This document shows positions 1 to 12,676 of a stretch of 64,000 bases of DNA, piece by piece. The notes under the pieces are model-generated. The model saw only the letters and a program-made list of their open reading frames with translations. It searched no databases and was not told the origin of the DNA. Source of the stretch: Pratylenchus scribneri (Eukaryota; Nematoda; Chromadorea; Rhabditida; Pratylenchidae). The number at the start of each line of letters is the position of its first letter. Within the stretch, counting starts at the first letter, position 1. The translations under genes were made by a program, and so were the position numbers. The stretch lies in contig JAQSEB010000023.1 in NCBI GenBank assembly GCA_030063045.1, forward strand, positions 3,286,001-3,350,000, read 5' to 3'.

Positions 1-98
1 GGGGAGGGCATCCTCCACTGGATTGGCACGGGCCGCAAGCGCAATGAATTTTTCGAATGGGCCATCCAAATGAATGAATTGAAATTTTGGAATAAATA
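1..98 (+). CDS. possible 3' end of an unidentified gene (partial)
   Basis: An open frame enters from the left edge and ends at a TAA at 96-98; an AATAAA lies across the stop. The visible residues begin GEGILHWIGTGRKRNEF. The ILHWIGT stretch weakly recalls the F/WxLGT motif of some large nematode ligase or discoidin-type domains, but too little is present to name a family. It would be tail-to-tail with the receptor gene ending at 230. It may equally be non-coding. Confidence 0.22.
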
Positions 99-229
99 AT
101 CTAGGCAAAATAAACACAAAATGAACAAAATTCAATTAAAATTAAATAATAGTAATGAAATGGAATATTCAAATCAAATTAAATGTTAGTAATAAATAAA
201 TTGGATTAATTGGAATTGTTTTCATAATT

Positions 230-1778
230 TTATGCACTTTTGGTCCCAGTGAAGAGGGGGCCAACGGCAGATGTTTTTTTGGAGAAAATTCGGCTGAATG
301 TTAATTTATATGCATTCCTATATTCAGAACTGAATGAAAATATGAACACATTTTATATTTAATTTGTGCCACACCTGCAGGCAATTAGGATTGGAGCACT
401 CATTCCGCTGGTAATAATGGAAAGGCAGGTGACAATTGAAATCAAAATATTCGCCAAATTTGCGGAAATTGAATCGGCTAAAAATTGGTCAGCCAAAATG
501 GAATGAACAATCCAATTGGAGAATGAACGGATTAAATCGGTGATTTGATTTCGGGCTGCCGAAATCAGCACCCAGCCAATCAAAAGTACCCCAGAAATAA
601 TCAAAACGGAACGAAGAGTTCGTCGAGTGCCCACATTTTCTTAAATAATGAAATGATTTTATGAAAATATTTTGTTATTTTTATTCATTTGATTACGTTC
701 ATTCCCTGCTGACGAATTGGCCCTTCCTCTTTGTTGGCACAAAAATTTGGCAAAAATGAGGGAATAATTGAGGAGGGTGAGCGACAAAACAGAATAACTG
801 ATTGGAGTGTTCAAAACATCGGAATAGAGGCCGGTGTTACAAAAAAGTGATCTGTTGAAAATTAGGAATTAGTGACATATTCCTTTGCACTAAACTAACC
901 GATAATATGGCAAATTAATGATTGTCCAAACATTGAATACACTAATGCTGGCGAATTTTCCAAAAATGAGGCAAATTATGGAAGAAAGCAGGGATAATAT
1001 TTTAATGGTGGATGGCGAAATAAAATGCATTCTTTTTTGGGGAAATTGATGAATATTAAAAATGGATGGATTGGACAAACTTCATTGGAAATTGAATGAT
1101 TAAAAGACGTTCAAGGGAAATGAAGAAAATGGCCAAAAATGAGGCATAGGAACAGCCGGCGGAAAACATCAAAGCAAAAAGACAAACATTAAAATGGATG
1201 TGGGGAATGCCGAGAATGAGGGCACCAAAATTGACGAGGAAAGGAAAAACGACGGGAATTTGGCAAATTGAGTCAAAAAGAATGAGGGAATTGCAAAGTT
1301 TGGAGAGGGAACTGAAAATGGGGAATGAATGTTTAGAGGGGGTTCATATGGATTACATTTTGTTGACGGTGACAATGATCAAACTCAAATTGAGAAGAAT
1401 TGAAATTAGGGCAAAAATGGAGGGCAAAATGATCCAAGGGAGGAAAGGGAGCATCACACCCTTTTGATCATACCAAATCAGCGTATTATTATAATATGAA
1501 TCGGACTGAATTTGAGCGATGAATAAATGGAATTTGAATTGGCATTTTACTTTGATTTTGTCCAAATAATGGGCAAAAGCACATTTGGCCACAGTAATTT
1601 GATGGCCCAACGATGATAAAGGGAAAATGGCTGATGATTTTTCTTGTGCCTCCAAAAATGCAAATTTCCCAGCCAAATTGTCCAAATCACTTTTTGCATT
1701 TTCTGTTATATTTAAATAGGAACAAATTTCACCGGTTTTTCGGTAAATTTCCAAAGCTTCCGAATAATTGTTGCTCAT
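230..1778 (-). CDS. serpentine (srsx-like) seven-transmembrane receptor
   Basis: Probable chemosensory GPCR of the nematode srsx type, acting at the plasma membrane. Joining short introns gives seven hydrophobic segments in order: TM1 IILPSIFALISILLNLSLII, an NKISLSKLCNSLILFDSIC loop/TM2, TM3 with GCSYASFLAIFFISLERLL (LER in the DRY position), TM4, TM5 YSVLSLTLLNYSLIFAKFLC, TM6 VLIISGVLLIGWVLIS, TM7 ending SAPILIAC, then the typical SEYRNAYKLTF tail. Introns of about 45-60 nt lie near 1320-1370, 1044-1090 and 845-895, plus two more near the 3' end. The end of TM7 is reached by splicing over an in-frame stop at 359. The start is uncertain: the receptor could begin at the ATG at 1454. The upstream frame to 1778 adds about 75 soluble residues (starting MSNNYSEALEIYRKTGEIC) that are unusual for this family and may belong to another transcript. 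Confidence 0.7.
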
Positions 1779-2121
1779 TTTGATGGATGGAAATGTGAGA
1801 ATTAAAATTAATTGGTTCCTTCTTCATTTTATATATTATAATTTGGGAATGCAAATTCGCGGAAAATGTTTTTTTGCCAATTAATTTTTGTATTTTTTCA
1901 GTCGTCTCGCCAATCCAATTCCCTTAAAATGGATGAATAAATCAAAAGGAAAGTTGGAAATTTGCACGCAACATTGAAAATTGCCAATTTTGAGGGAGGA
2001 ATTTGCGTGGTATGATCAAAAGTCTGTACTCAAAAATGTAATTTTCGTTCTGTAATGTTCATTTTTAGTACAAATAATTTATTCAAATAAAAATATTTTA
2101 TAATTTGTTTATATTTTCAAC

Positions 2122-5100
2122 TCAATTTGGCCAATCTTCTCGACCTCTTTCAATTTCTCCTGAATTTCCTGCTTCCTCCACATCATTTTCTGTGCATTTT
2201 GCCATCAACAAAGGTGATCGACCAATTCCATCCCAGAAAAGAGTGATCACCGAAGGACGTGCCTAAAGGGTAAATTTATAATGTTGAGGGGAATACGGTG
2301 GGGGGATTACGGATTTGGCCCAGAATGAGTGGAGAGAATCGCCCCTTCCACTGTCCCCATCCCCTCCATTGGATGATGAATTGCTTCCTCTTTTGCCCTT
2401 TCCCTTTTGTTGTTGTTTTGGCTTTTTCTCCTCAATTTGTTCCTTTTTTTGTTCCATTTTCCTTTCCATTTTAGTATTATTTGGCTTTGAATTTGATGAT
2501 GAACCCAACGATGTTGAACTTTCGGAAATATCCGACATTTGAGGAGGCGCCGAAATTTTTGGCCTCGGCAACAGTGATTTTCGGCGGGCAGTGGAAATAT
2601 TCGTTGATGAATTTGGTTGCCCTTCATTATTATTTTTCGTACATTTTTCTTCTTCTTCTTCGGCTGGCTCCAACATGTCCCTGAATTGCATAATCCACTC
2701 CATTATTATTTATGAATATTTCATTTCATTTCCCACCTTTTTGCCTTCTTTTTTTCGTCCATTGTTGATTCTCCTTCCGATGCCCTTCTTTTGTGCTCTG
2801 CCATTCTTTTTTCCCCGAATATTTCTGTCAACAATTTCCTTTTTTCTCCTCTCACATTCCCGTCAAAATTATGAATTGTATTTGGCCTCTGCAGTCCATC
2901 ATTTTCATCTCCTTCTCCTTTCATTTTTTGTCCATTTTTTGGTCCATTTGATGAGTAGAATTTTTCCAATTTATTCCAAGACAATAATGTTCCGCCCTTT
3001 GGCGTTTTCGATGTTGCCAATGAGCGGCGAATAATTGGGCCAGCCTTCTTTTTTGCATCTCTCCACGTTCGAGTGAGGAAAACATAAAGGAGTGGATTGG
3101 CGCATGAATTGATTGGGTAGAAGAGGACAAGACACCATTTGGCACTGCTCAAAGTGATCAACGGCAATCCCAAAGCAGCTGTCAAACCTTTTAATGGAAA
3201 TATTGTATTTCTTGCTCTTATTAGAAGCCCGCCCTTTAATAAAAATATCTCTTTCAATTTTTGCATCTTTGATCTTTTAATTCTATGAAATGTTTTTAAT
3301 GGTATCGAAACTTGTTTGAATTGTAAAAACTTCTTTCAACATTTATTCCATGATTTGCTGCAAATTTTATCCAATAAATTTTGTTTTTCCCTCTCTGAAA
3401 TTTATAATTCTGCTCTCTATTAGAAATTCACCCTAGAGTGGCTCTGAAAAATATAAACCCTTTGATTTCTAATTGGAGGAATACGGTAATGGGGGAAAAT
3501 TGAAGGGAATTGGAGGGAATTAGGAGAGAATTAATTACCAAAGAAAAGAGTTGGCACCCAACAAAGCATGTCAGTGCCAATCAGCACCAAAGTCCTCCTC
3601 AAAATTTGCCTATCCTCTTCTTGTCTGGTGGTGGAAATTGCTTTTGATCGGCGAAGTGTGCAATTGAGGAGAATATAAATGAAAATCATTGAGGCAAATG
3701 CAAAACCACTGAATGAGAGACCAAACAAAAGATAAAACTGTAAATTAATGAAAGTGGAATGATTAAGGATGGGATGAATGGACTTTGTGAATTGGATTTT
3801 GAATATGAAGTGGAAGACAAATGCTGGAATGTTGGTAGGAGGAAATGCCGAAAAGAGGCAAAACTGCCATTCCTATGGAATAAATGTAGCCGAATAAAAG
3901 GGAAATGCCGGCACAAAGTGGGCTCAAATGACGACCATAAAAAGCAAATCTAATATTGAAGAATGAATGAAGGGAGATTGTAATTGATGGAAAGTACCTT
4001 GAATTGTAGAAAATTTCAATGGCAATCATTAGCATTGAAAAAATGGACAATTCAGAGGCAAAAACGGAGAGGAAACCGGCAAGGGCACATCCATTGCCAG
4101 TTTGCCATTCCACCGCATAATTATAATATTCATTGGCCGTTCGCAAATCGGCAAATGCCAAAATTGCCAAATAAACTCCTAAAAAATGAATGAATTTATT
4201 CATTTAAAAAAACATTATTTTGCCTGTCAAAAAGTCAGCCAATGAAAGATTCAACATGAATAAATAATGCAATCGCATTTTCCTTTGCCATGCCGCACAA
4301 ATCACCGCCCAAACGGCCAAATTACCAAAAATTGCGCCAATCCACATTGGCCAAATGACCAATCTTGGCAAATTACTACAAAAAATATATTTTAATGGAA
4401 AAAAAGAATAAATTTACTTGACAATATCCTCGCATGGATTTAGTGCGTCCGGTTGAGGTGTGCACGAAATATTCAAATAGAATTGGTCAACAATCGCATT
4501 TTGGTCGCATTTTCGGACAAGTCGAAATGCCTTGCCCAATTCATCATCATTGAATGCTAAAAACAATAATAAATTCCAATTTCATTTGCATTTTTTTGGG
4601 CCACCTTTTAATTCCCCCTTTTTTATTGTTCCATTCAATTCAATTTTTGTTTGTTTCAATTCCACTTTTTTGTACCATTCTGCCAATTCTTTGAACAATT
4701 CATCGCCTCCATCCTGCACAAAAACATGCCTTCGCCTTCTTATTTCTTCCTCAAAATTAATAATATTTTTATTCAATTATTATATTATTCAATGGAATTT
4801 GTCCAACTTCCTCTTTTCCATCCTCTTTGCACATTCTTCGTTGAATTTCTCGATAATTTTCCTCCAAATTCTTCTCCTCATTTCCGCTTCCATCTTTTTG
4901 CCTTTTCCTTGCATAAAAATCACGGCTGGCATATTTGAAGAAGCAACAATGATGGGAATAGGTGAATTCGGCTTGGACCAAGTTTGGGAATGCCAAAACC
5001 GGGGGAAGTTGTTTTAGGCGAGGAACAAATTGAAGGTTCAATCTTTTCAATGGCCGAAGGCCGACATGGGGAAGGAGGGAAATTGAGGAGCCGGAAATGT

Positions 5101-6172
5101 CCAAATGTTCGATGTGAAGAATTCCATCGAAGGCATTTGGATGGATTTGGTCAAGTCGAGGATTACCGGACAATTTCCTTAATTAAACAAATTGGAGGGA
5201 TAGAATTCATTGAAATTCAAACAGAAAAATGAATTTGGATCCGGCAAATGCCTGTGGGCCAATTGACCGAAGGCATCGTCCATTCCCATTAAAATCAACA
5301 TTTTTAACTGCAACATTCCGAATTGCCCCTTTGCCAATTTGGCCTAGGCAATTTCCAGAAAAGTCGATTCTTTCCATTGGCAGCACATTTTGGGCCGATT
5401 CCATCTCCATTTTTGGCAATTCCCTCAAATCATTATTCCGCACTATTCTTTTTAATAAAATTGTTTTTTTTTTTTGTTATATTTGTCAATTAACTGACAA
5501 TGTTTGAAGTCGAGGATTTTCCCGTAACATTGTTCCCTCCCAATGCACCAAATTTGGACAATTTGAGATTCTTCTGTGAACAATATGAGGAAAAGAATGG
5601 GAAATGAATGGAAAAGGGACTAACATTTTCCTGAGTGTTTGGAGTCCGGCAAATGCCCTTGAATGGACTCTTTTCAATTTAGGGCAACTGTCCAAAAATA
5701 ATTCCTCCAAATTTGGCACAATTTGCAGAGATTTTGGGCCCAATTCAATTAATGAAACATTAAATAAAAAACTGAAAATAATCATCATTTTGTTTGCCCT
5801 CAATTATTTACATTGTACTAATTGAATGGCCTGCGGTTATTTTGGCCCCAATGCTCGAACTAATTTGTTTCACTCCTTCACCCGAACAACAACATTTTGC
5901 CCCCCTTCCTGGCCTTCTTGGAATTGTGCATTCACAACCACCTGACCAAATATCCTTTGAGAAATTTGTGGTGGCCGTAGTGAAAAGCTGATTGATAATA
6001 ATAAAATAATAATAATAATAATAATGGATTGTTTGGAAATAATTCCAACCTTTTTACAACTTCTTTCAAACAACAATTCTGGAGGCAATGAAAATTCGGG
6101 TGATCGAAATGAATGCACAAATTTTAATAAAATGAGAAATAAAATTGATGGCAAAATTAGTATCTTGGTCAT
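2122..6172 (-). CDS. fshr-1: leucine-rich-repeat glycoprotein-hormone-type GPCR (FSHR-1)
   Basis: Nematode orthologue of the FSH/TSH/LH receptor family, a Gs-coupled receptor that in C. elegans acts in germline development, innate immunity and neuromuscular signalling. Start ATG at 6172 opens a signal peptide ([20 protein letters not shown]). A Cys-rich cap ([18 protein letters not shown]) is followed by leucine-rich repeats (for example [29 protein letters not shown]). The family hinge motif TYSHHCCFF and the pre-TM1 motif [15 protein letters not shown] follow. Seven TMs then include [12 protein letters not shown] (TM1), NLSLADFL (TM2), [12 protein letters not shown] (TM6) and [15 protein letters not shown] (TM7). 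The tail is long, charged and Ser/Asn-rich. About 11 introns; one (4180-4223) uses a GC donor. A last splice (donor GTAATC at about 2310, acceptor CCTTTAG at 2263) extends the tail about 49 residues to 2122; without it the protein stops at 2263. Confidence 0.9.
3385..3489. mobile_element. degenerate MITE fragment in an fshr-1 intron
   Basis: The roughly 320-nt intron before the last TM exons of fshr-1 contains a stretch related to the elements at 12471-12676 and 27952-28161. It has a terminal TACCGTATTCC-type end (read on minus), a TTTTCAGAGCCACTC segment matching their internal TTTTCAGAGACC, and CTAATAGAGAG near the other side. Only one recognisable end remains. Confidence 0.5.
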
Positions 6173-7035
6173 TATTGTGCCCTTTAAAAACAGGGTTTTG
6201 TTGGATTAAAAGAGAAGAATGGAGGATGGAGTCGATGATATATTTTTAGTTTTGGGTTTTGGCTGTGGACCGTACCGTCCCATTCCCATCCATTATTGGC
6301 CTTCAAATTTCCTTCTTCATTTTCTTATCAGCCAGGAACAATAAAATAAAATAAACAACAAATCGACCAAAATTCTGCCTTTCCAAATTTAGGCAATCAT
6401 CACCCAATTCGGGAGGAGGACCACAAAAAATGATCGATTCCCCCGTCGCCGATGGCGTTCATCATCCAAGACTGATTGGGGTTTGATTAATTTGCGTTTT
6501 GATTTGGTCGAAACAGCAACTGCATTGGAAAGGGAAAATGTCCAAAAATAGAAAAGCAAATAATTTATGAACTAATTTTGTAATAATAATAATTGTCCTC
6601 TGAATGAATGAAACATTCTTACACTACAGTAATCCAACTAAAAATAGGTTATTAATTTTTGCAAAATAATCATCATTAAATCACCATTCCATTCCATTTT
6701 CGTGCATCACCTTTTCCCCGTCAATTTTATTACCCAACAAAATATCATCCATTTCCTCCATTGTCAATCATTTGACCAATTAATTATTTAATTGTTTATT
6801 TCCCAAATATTCCATTTTAAGCAATTCGAAAATTGCAAAAACATATTTTTTTAATGAATTCCTTAGGAATAATTTATTTGCGAAAAATGTAAATCAATTT
6901 GCAAATTTTGCATTAAAAAAAATGTAAAACTATGAATTTGAGATGCAAAATGAGTGAGGCTAGGGGGGATGGGATTAAATTAAAAAAGGAAAACAAATAA
7001 AAAAGAATAATGAATTTTTGATAAATTAAAATGTT
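6173..7035. other. intergenic region, no gene seen
   Basis: Between the fshr-1 start and the SUN-gene stop. AT-rich with short homopolymers; no open frame with splice signals or protein similarity. It should hold the fshr-1 promoter, but no motif stands out. Confidence 0.5.
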
Positions 7036-10000
7036 TTATTTAAATCGATCCGGTTCTTCTGCAATGGATTTGGCCGATTTGTGGGCAGCCGATGAAAGAT
7101 GCTGGGCCTCCAATGCCTCAAATTCCGCATCATCAGTTGCTTCGGGAATAACCTAAAATAATCATAATTAAAAAATATCAAATAATTTATTCATCCACCT
7201 TCATCAAATCACCGTGCACTCGAAAACGGTAAAGGCATGTGACGGGGGCGCCCCAATTTGTCAATGTTTCCAATTCCAAAATTTGCGAAAAACGTGGATC
7301 CCATTTCTGTGAATAAATTAGCAATTGAAGGAATTCATTTTTTAAAATATTTACTTGAACTGGGAATATTTGCAATGGGTCACTTCCTCTCTGTGCATTA
7401 TAAGTGAAATTGCCAAGTAGAAGACGGGAATTCATGTCATCCACTTCTTGATAACTCTTTAATAAATTAATTTAATTAATTATTAAATTCTCCTCACCCA
7501 AATAAGGAAATCCTTTGGCGCTGTTCGTATATGTCCATCCGGTGACAATTCCACGGGTAAATGTTCATATGAGACTGCCGTAATGTTAATCCTCTTGGAA
7601 AGGCCAATCGTCAAAAATCCATGTCCTCCATAATATGCCCAACATTCGCCGGCAGATGCACCGTATCCTTTTCGCTAAATAATAATAAATCAGTGATTAG
7701 GTAAGAGAAATTGCCTACGGCGATTTCGACAGAGCAAATATTTAAAAGGTAACCTATTACCATGCGCCATATTCAACCACTCACAATTCACACTATTTCA
7801 TTTTTTTATGACAAAAAAAAAGTGAGAAGAGGCCATTTCGTAACCGTTTTTGATTTTGGACCGATAAAAAATTGTGTCCACCACTTGGAATCGAACCCGA
7901 GATCACGGCACCTTTTCCCTATATACCAAAGCAAGCAACATACCAATGAGCTAAAAGATCACAATTGCCCCTCCCCTCCAACTGCCCTATGGTCATAAAG
8001 GGAAAATTACCAAAAATTTATATAAAATTCAAGCGTGGCTGTGTGGGTAAATTTTGAAATTTTTTAATCGATTTGTCACATTTAGGATGAAAAAGTAGTA
8101 GGACCCAAAAAATTTCAAAAAGAATGCATAATTCCAATTTCCCACCTGAATAACTGTCCTTGGACTGTAACTTGTGTACCAAAGTGGAATGCCAAATAAT
8201 TTTTGTGTCCTTGACCGTTCATTATATTGCACTGTGCACCGGGTGCTCAACACGGATCCACCTGAACTTTCCAATGCATAATCCGGCATTCCCGTCCGGT
8301 CCGCATCATATCGACGTAATTCTAATTTGACAAAACGTCGAATCCTTTCCATCAATGCATTCTCATCAAATTCCTCAATTTTTTGTTGAGTATTTTGCAA
8401 AAGTACGGTGGATTCCTACAAATAAAATAATATTATTTAAATTTGATTTAATTTAAAACTCACTTTTGTTATTTCTTTTCCATTTGGATTCTTTTCCGTT
8501 ATTATTTCCTGCTTTATAATTGGCTCAAATTCTTCTTTTTTCCTCATTTTTTCCATTTCTTTTTTGTTCAATTCCTCGAAATTCTTTTGTTCCTTTTTCA
8601 TTTCGTCAATTTCTTTACCAATTTGCGAATTATGAATTCGAATTTCGGAGCTCAATTTGGTAATAAATTCATGGATTTTCTTTAAAAAAATAATTTTAAT
8701 AATAATAATAATAAAATTAATTTTACCTCATCAATTTGTCCTTCAAAATATTCCAATTTATTTTCCTGCCCAATTCTTTCTTTTTCCATTAATTCCTGCA
8801 TTTTTCTCTCCATTTCTCCCATCATTTCCTCTTTGAATTGTTCATCCGATTGTGGGGGCGGTGGAAGAATATCCGCCTCAACCTTTTCTTTTGCCTCTTT
8901 CACCAATTTTGGTTCCATTTTTTGTAATTGTGATTTCATCTTTTTTAAATTTATTAATTTTAATTAATTAATCACCAACCACGAGAACATTATGTTCGAC
9001 CCATTTTCGGATTCGATAATCCACAAAATGTCTTTCCTCATTCAATGCCTGCAAAACAATTTGGCGAATTCTTTTCAAAAATGGATGATCCTCCGGCATT
9101 TCGCCCAATTCTGGCGATCGACTCAAAACATTCTAAAATTAATTAAATTTAATAATTTAAATTTATTTTAATTTAATTCACCTCAATTGGCTCAATAATT
9201 TGATTTTCTTGTTCAAATTTCTGTTTTTGGAATGGACTTTTGGGAAATTCGAATTGTTTTGCATTTTGCCAAATATTTTGTATTGTATTTGTTGTTATTT
9301 GAAAAATATTCACGAAAAATTGTGCCGAACTTTTGATGACAAAAATCACAAAATTATTCACTGAAAAAATATTTTAATAATTTAATTTTATTATTTTTTA
9401 ACCTTTTTTCACTGTCCACCAAACAAATTCAAAAATTGATTGGTAAAATTCGCCGCATTTTTCAAAGCAAAATTCCATAAAATTGGTGAAATATTCGAAG
9501 ACTAAAATTAATTAAAATTAATTTAAATAAATTAAATAATTTACCTTTTATCGAATAAAATTGAATTCCATCCCAAATTTGGCCAATTAAATTAATAAAT
9601 CCATTCTGAAGCCATAAAATAAAATCAATCACTGAAAATAAATATTAAATTATTTTTTTATTTATTTTTACTTTTTCCGCCGGTCCATCCAATAAATTCA
9701 AAACCGTTCAAAACCATTTCCAGAATAAAATTTTTAATGTAAAAAATTGAATTCATCAAAATTTGGCCAATCCATTTTGAAAATTGAATAAATGAAGAAA
9801 AACATTGAATTGTTGAATTTTTGATAAATTCCCACAAATTGATGACTTCAAATTAATTTAATTTAATTAATTAAAATATCTTTTGCTTACTTTTATTTTT
9901 AGTCCATTCCATCGAATTGATTATTCCATTTTTGCAAATTGTAAAATATTCATTCATTGAATTGGACATTAAATTCGGAAATTTTCCCAAAAATGAAATA

Positions 10001-12081
10001 ATCCAATTGCCAAATTTAATCATTGGGGAAAATAACCAATTTTGGAGGAATGACAAAATTGCTGATGGAATTTTGGCTAAAAATAAATTAAATAATTTAA
10101 AATTAATCGAAAAAAATAACCAATAAATTGTGCGGCATTTTTTGAAAAATTCACAAAAATTGAAATCAAATTGGCACAAAATTGGCTGATCGGTGTCAAA
10201 AACCAATCCGAAAATAAATGCCAAATTTTTGATGGAATTCCCACTAAATTAATTTGAGAAAAATTAATTAATTAAAAAATTAAACCAATTGATTTTTGTG
10301 ATTCAGATCCAATTTTTGAAGCAATATTTCCAATTGGAATGAAAATCCAATCAATAATAAAATTCCAAAATTGACGAGGAAAATATGCTAAAAAATAATA
10401 TTGGGAATATTTTTAAAAAATTACAAATTTGAATGGCAATTTGTGAAGATTTATTCCAAATTGGGAAGAAAATCCAATTCCGAATGAACGAAAACAGCCG
10501 AAATGGAATTTGAACTGAATTTTATTGAAAAATTAATTTAAAATAGAAACAAAAAATACCAATATAAATGATGATTTCCTTCAATGCTCCAATAATTCCA
10601 CTTCCAATTTCTCCAATAACAGTGAAAAATGCAAAAATGATATCCTCTAAAAATTAATAATTAAAATTTAATAAATAAATTAATATTTTTTAACCAATTC
10701 CATGTAGCATAATATGGCCATAATCGGCAATGATTTCAGTAAATATGCTTATAGGTTGAATAAAATGATAAAATCTGGGCAAAAATGGACTGCCAATATC
10801 GCCCAATTTTGAATCATTGTTTTGGCTTAATTCCATTTCCTTTTGGACATTTAATGAAGGACCGCCGATTGGATGCGCCAAATGGGGTGGAAATTGTTCA
10901 GATGCTTAAAATAAATGTATTTAAATTTAATTTTAAAAATAAAATTACGTTTAATTTTGGGAATTTTGTCGAGAGAATTTTGAGAAATTCCTCCAAATTC
11001 ATCATTCTTCGGTAATAATTGTCCATCATTTGATTGTTCCACCAAAATTGTTGTTGTTCCCTTTTCATCAGCAGACCAATGATGATGCATTCGATATCCG
11101 GCCCAAATGAGTAAAAATAATAACGGAATGTAGAGGAATATCCAAATCATATTGCTTCTTTTGTGCGTTATTTCGTGCACAATTTTCCTTTGAACATTCG
11201 TCGACCTTCCTCCTCTGCTGGCCATTGAACGAGTTTGAACGCCGACACTAAATTCATCATGTTCTGTGTGACCTTGGCCAGTCCACCAAAGCCATGTCCA
11301 TCTCACAAAAGTTGAAATATTTTGTGATGTTTTCCAAACCTAAATTTTGGCATTTTTAAATATATTTTCCATCACTGATAAACGCACAAATTTTGCCCGA
11401 TACCAATATGAACGCAAGGCATAATATGGAGCCAAAATGGGCGCAAAAATTGTGTAGTAGAGTAAATTGACAATTATGAAACGAGAAATACGAGAGGCGT
11501 ACGAAAAAGCTAAAATATTAATTATGAATTATTTCCTCCCATTATTATTTTTACTTTGAATGAATGCAAACTGCACAGCAGTGAATGAAAAAATGATTAT
11601 GAATCGGAGCATATGTAAACATTGTTGGGAGAAGTTGTATGATTGGAATCTAAATAATAATTTAAACAATTTAATGAATTAAATTATTATCAACCTTTCC
11701 CATGTATTGGACACGACTGGATAAGGCGAAATTGGTTTTGGAGAAGGAGTTGCTGGAAAACGACGGCAAAGTCTCGGATGGATATATTCGCGACTCCCGA
11801 TATGGGGTTTATAAGCCACCGATTCGGAATATGTGTAATTCGTTTCATAAGGACTGAAAATTAAACAAATTTTATTTAATTAGTAAAATTATGTTATAAA
11901 TTTCTTTGAATAACCTTTCAAGAATCTCATTAATTTCCTCTCTGGTAAGCCCAGAAAATGATGCATCATGTTTTCGAATTGATGATGAAGGAGAAGGTGA
12001 GACGCTTCTAAATAAAAAAATATTAAAATATAAATTTAATCAAACATACAATCGCCTTCTGATTTTATCGACTAAACCCAT
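7036..12081 (-). CDS. unc-84: SUN-domain inner nuclear membrane protein (UNC-84-like)
   Basis: LINC-complex protein of the inner nuclear membrane, expected to bind KASH partners in the perinuclear space. Over 20 small exons give roughly 1,200 residues, closer to UNC-84 than to the short SUN-1. Start ATG (12081) follows a TTTTTCAG acceptor. The N-terminal part has hydrophobic segments (FIIIFSFTAVQFAFI; FIIVNLLYYTIFAPILA; MIWIFLYIPLLFLLIWAGY at about 11130). The lumenal part contains a run of exons (about 9,400-10,700) each carrying an [N/D]W[I/L/F]-type hydrophobic motif. A Glu/Lys-rich coiled coil follows (8,440-8,940). The SUN domain comes last: DYALESSGGSVLSTRC, LFGIPLWY, SPRTVIQ, GECWAYYGGHGFLTIGLS, ITAVSYEH, LLGNFTYNAQ, ILELETLTNWG, TCLYRFRVHG. 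A 470-nt intron splits the SUN domain (7678-8147) and contains a tRNA-like sequence. Divergent from calpain-7. Confidence 0.85.
7880..7965 (-). other. tRNA-like sequence (pseudo-tRNA or tRNA-derived SINE head)
   Basis: Read on minus, TAGCTCATTGGTA matches the internal A box and GGTTCGATTCC matches the B box of RNA polymerase III tRNA promoters. A-to-B spacing is about 57 nt, longer than in an intron-less tRNA. The flanking 7-nt arms do not pair as an acceptor stem and the T-stem has two mismatches, so this is not a credible functional tRNA. It lies in the longest SUN-gene intron and is followed by T/A-rich sequence. Confidence 0.5.
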
Positions 12082-12470
12082 GAATTGTTTGTAATTGATT
12101 TTCGAATTTATAATTGATCTGAAAAATATGTTTCTAACAATTTATTTTCGTAAACATTTTTTTTAAAAAAAGGAAAAAAAAATTTTTAATCTATGATTTC
12201 CGAAAAATAGTAGGAAAAATAAGAATGTTTATGGATTAACGAAGGGATTCTTTCTTCAGTGGAAAAAAGTAAACAAAAACATTAGCAGAAGTGTCAAAAA
12301 ACGAAAAAGAAAATGGTTATGGGTTATGGGAGACGGTGGACGGAAAATGAACTCTAAATTGAATGTGCAAAAGCAAGCCAAGCACCCAAGCCTAAAATGC
12401 TCAGCATCAGCAGCTCACACTTGTTCCTCACCTCAAACACAATGTAAAATATAAAAAAGAAAAAGATATT
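12082..12470. other. SUN/calpain-7 divergent intergenic region, left part
   Basis: Between two divergent gene starts. No coding signal. A TTTTTCAG acceptor just upstream of the SUN-gene ATG (about 12103-12110 on minus) could be a spliced-leader site. The remainder of the intergenic region is a MITE and AT-rich sequence containing a short TTA run near 12800. Confidence 0.4.
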
Positions 12471-12676
12471 ACGTAAATTTCCTATTAATAACCCATGGGT
12501 TACTAATTTTCAGAGACCGAGTGGCAACTTTTCTGAATTTTTTGAAATAAAAAATGCTTATTTCGGCCTAATTTCACCTCTACATTGGTTATTTTTGACA
12601 TGAATTTTTCGAAGGGTGGGTTACTAATAGGGAGTGGGTTTCTAATAGAGAGTGGGTTACTAATAGGAAATTTACT
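12471..12676. mobile_element. MITE with CGTAAATTTCCTATTARTAACCC inverted ends
   Basis: Imperfect terminal inverted repeats of about 23 bp (left starts ACGTAAATTTCCTATTA at 12471; right ends AATAGGAAATTTACT at 12675). The internal sequence (TTTTCAGAGACCGAG, TTTCTGAATTTTTTGAA, TTTTTGACATGAATTTTTCGA) is homologous, in opposite orientation, to the interior of the element at 27952-28161. No coding capacity. Lies in the intergenic region between the SUN gene and calpain-7. Confidence 0.75.

Noticed and set aside
1155..1375. Apparent frameshift between TM2 and TM3 of the srsx-like receptor, suggesting a pseudogene.
   Set aside because: The longest open frame is the wrong one. With the intron ending ATTTTCAG at about 1312 and phase 2, the alternative frame reads continuously through SLSKLCNSLILFDSICQ into TM3.
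7880..7965. A functional tRNA gene.
   Set aside because: Acceptor arms do not pair, the T-stem is mismatched and box spacing is too long.
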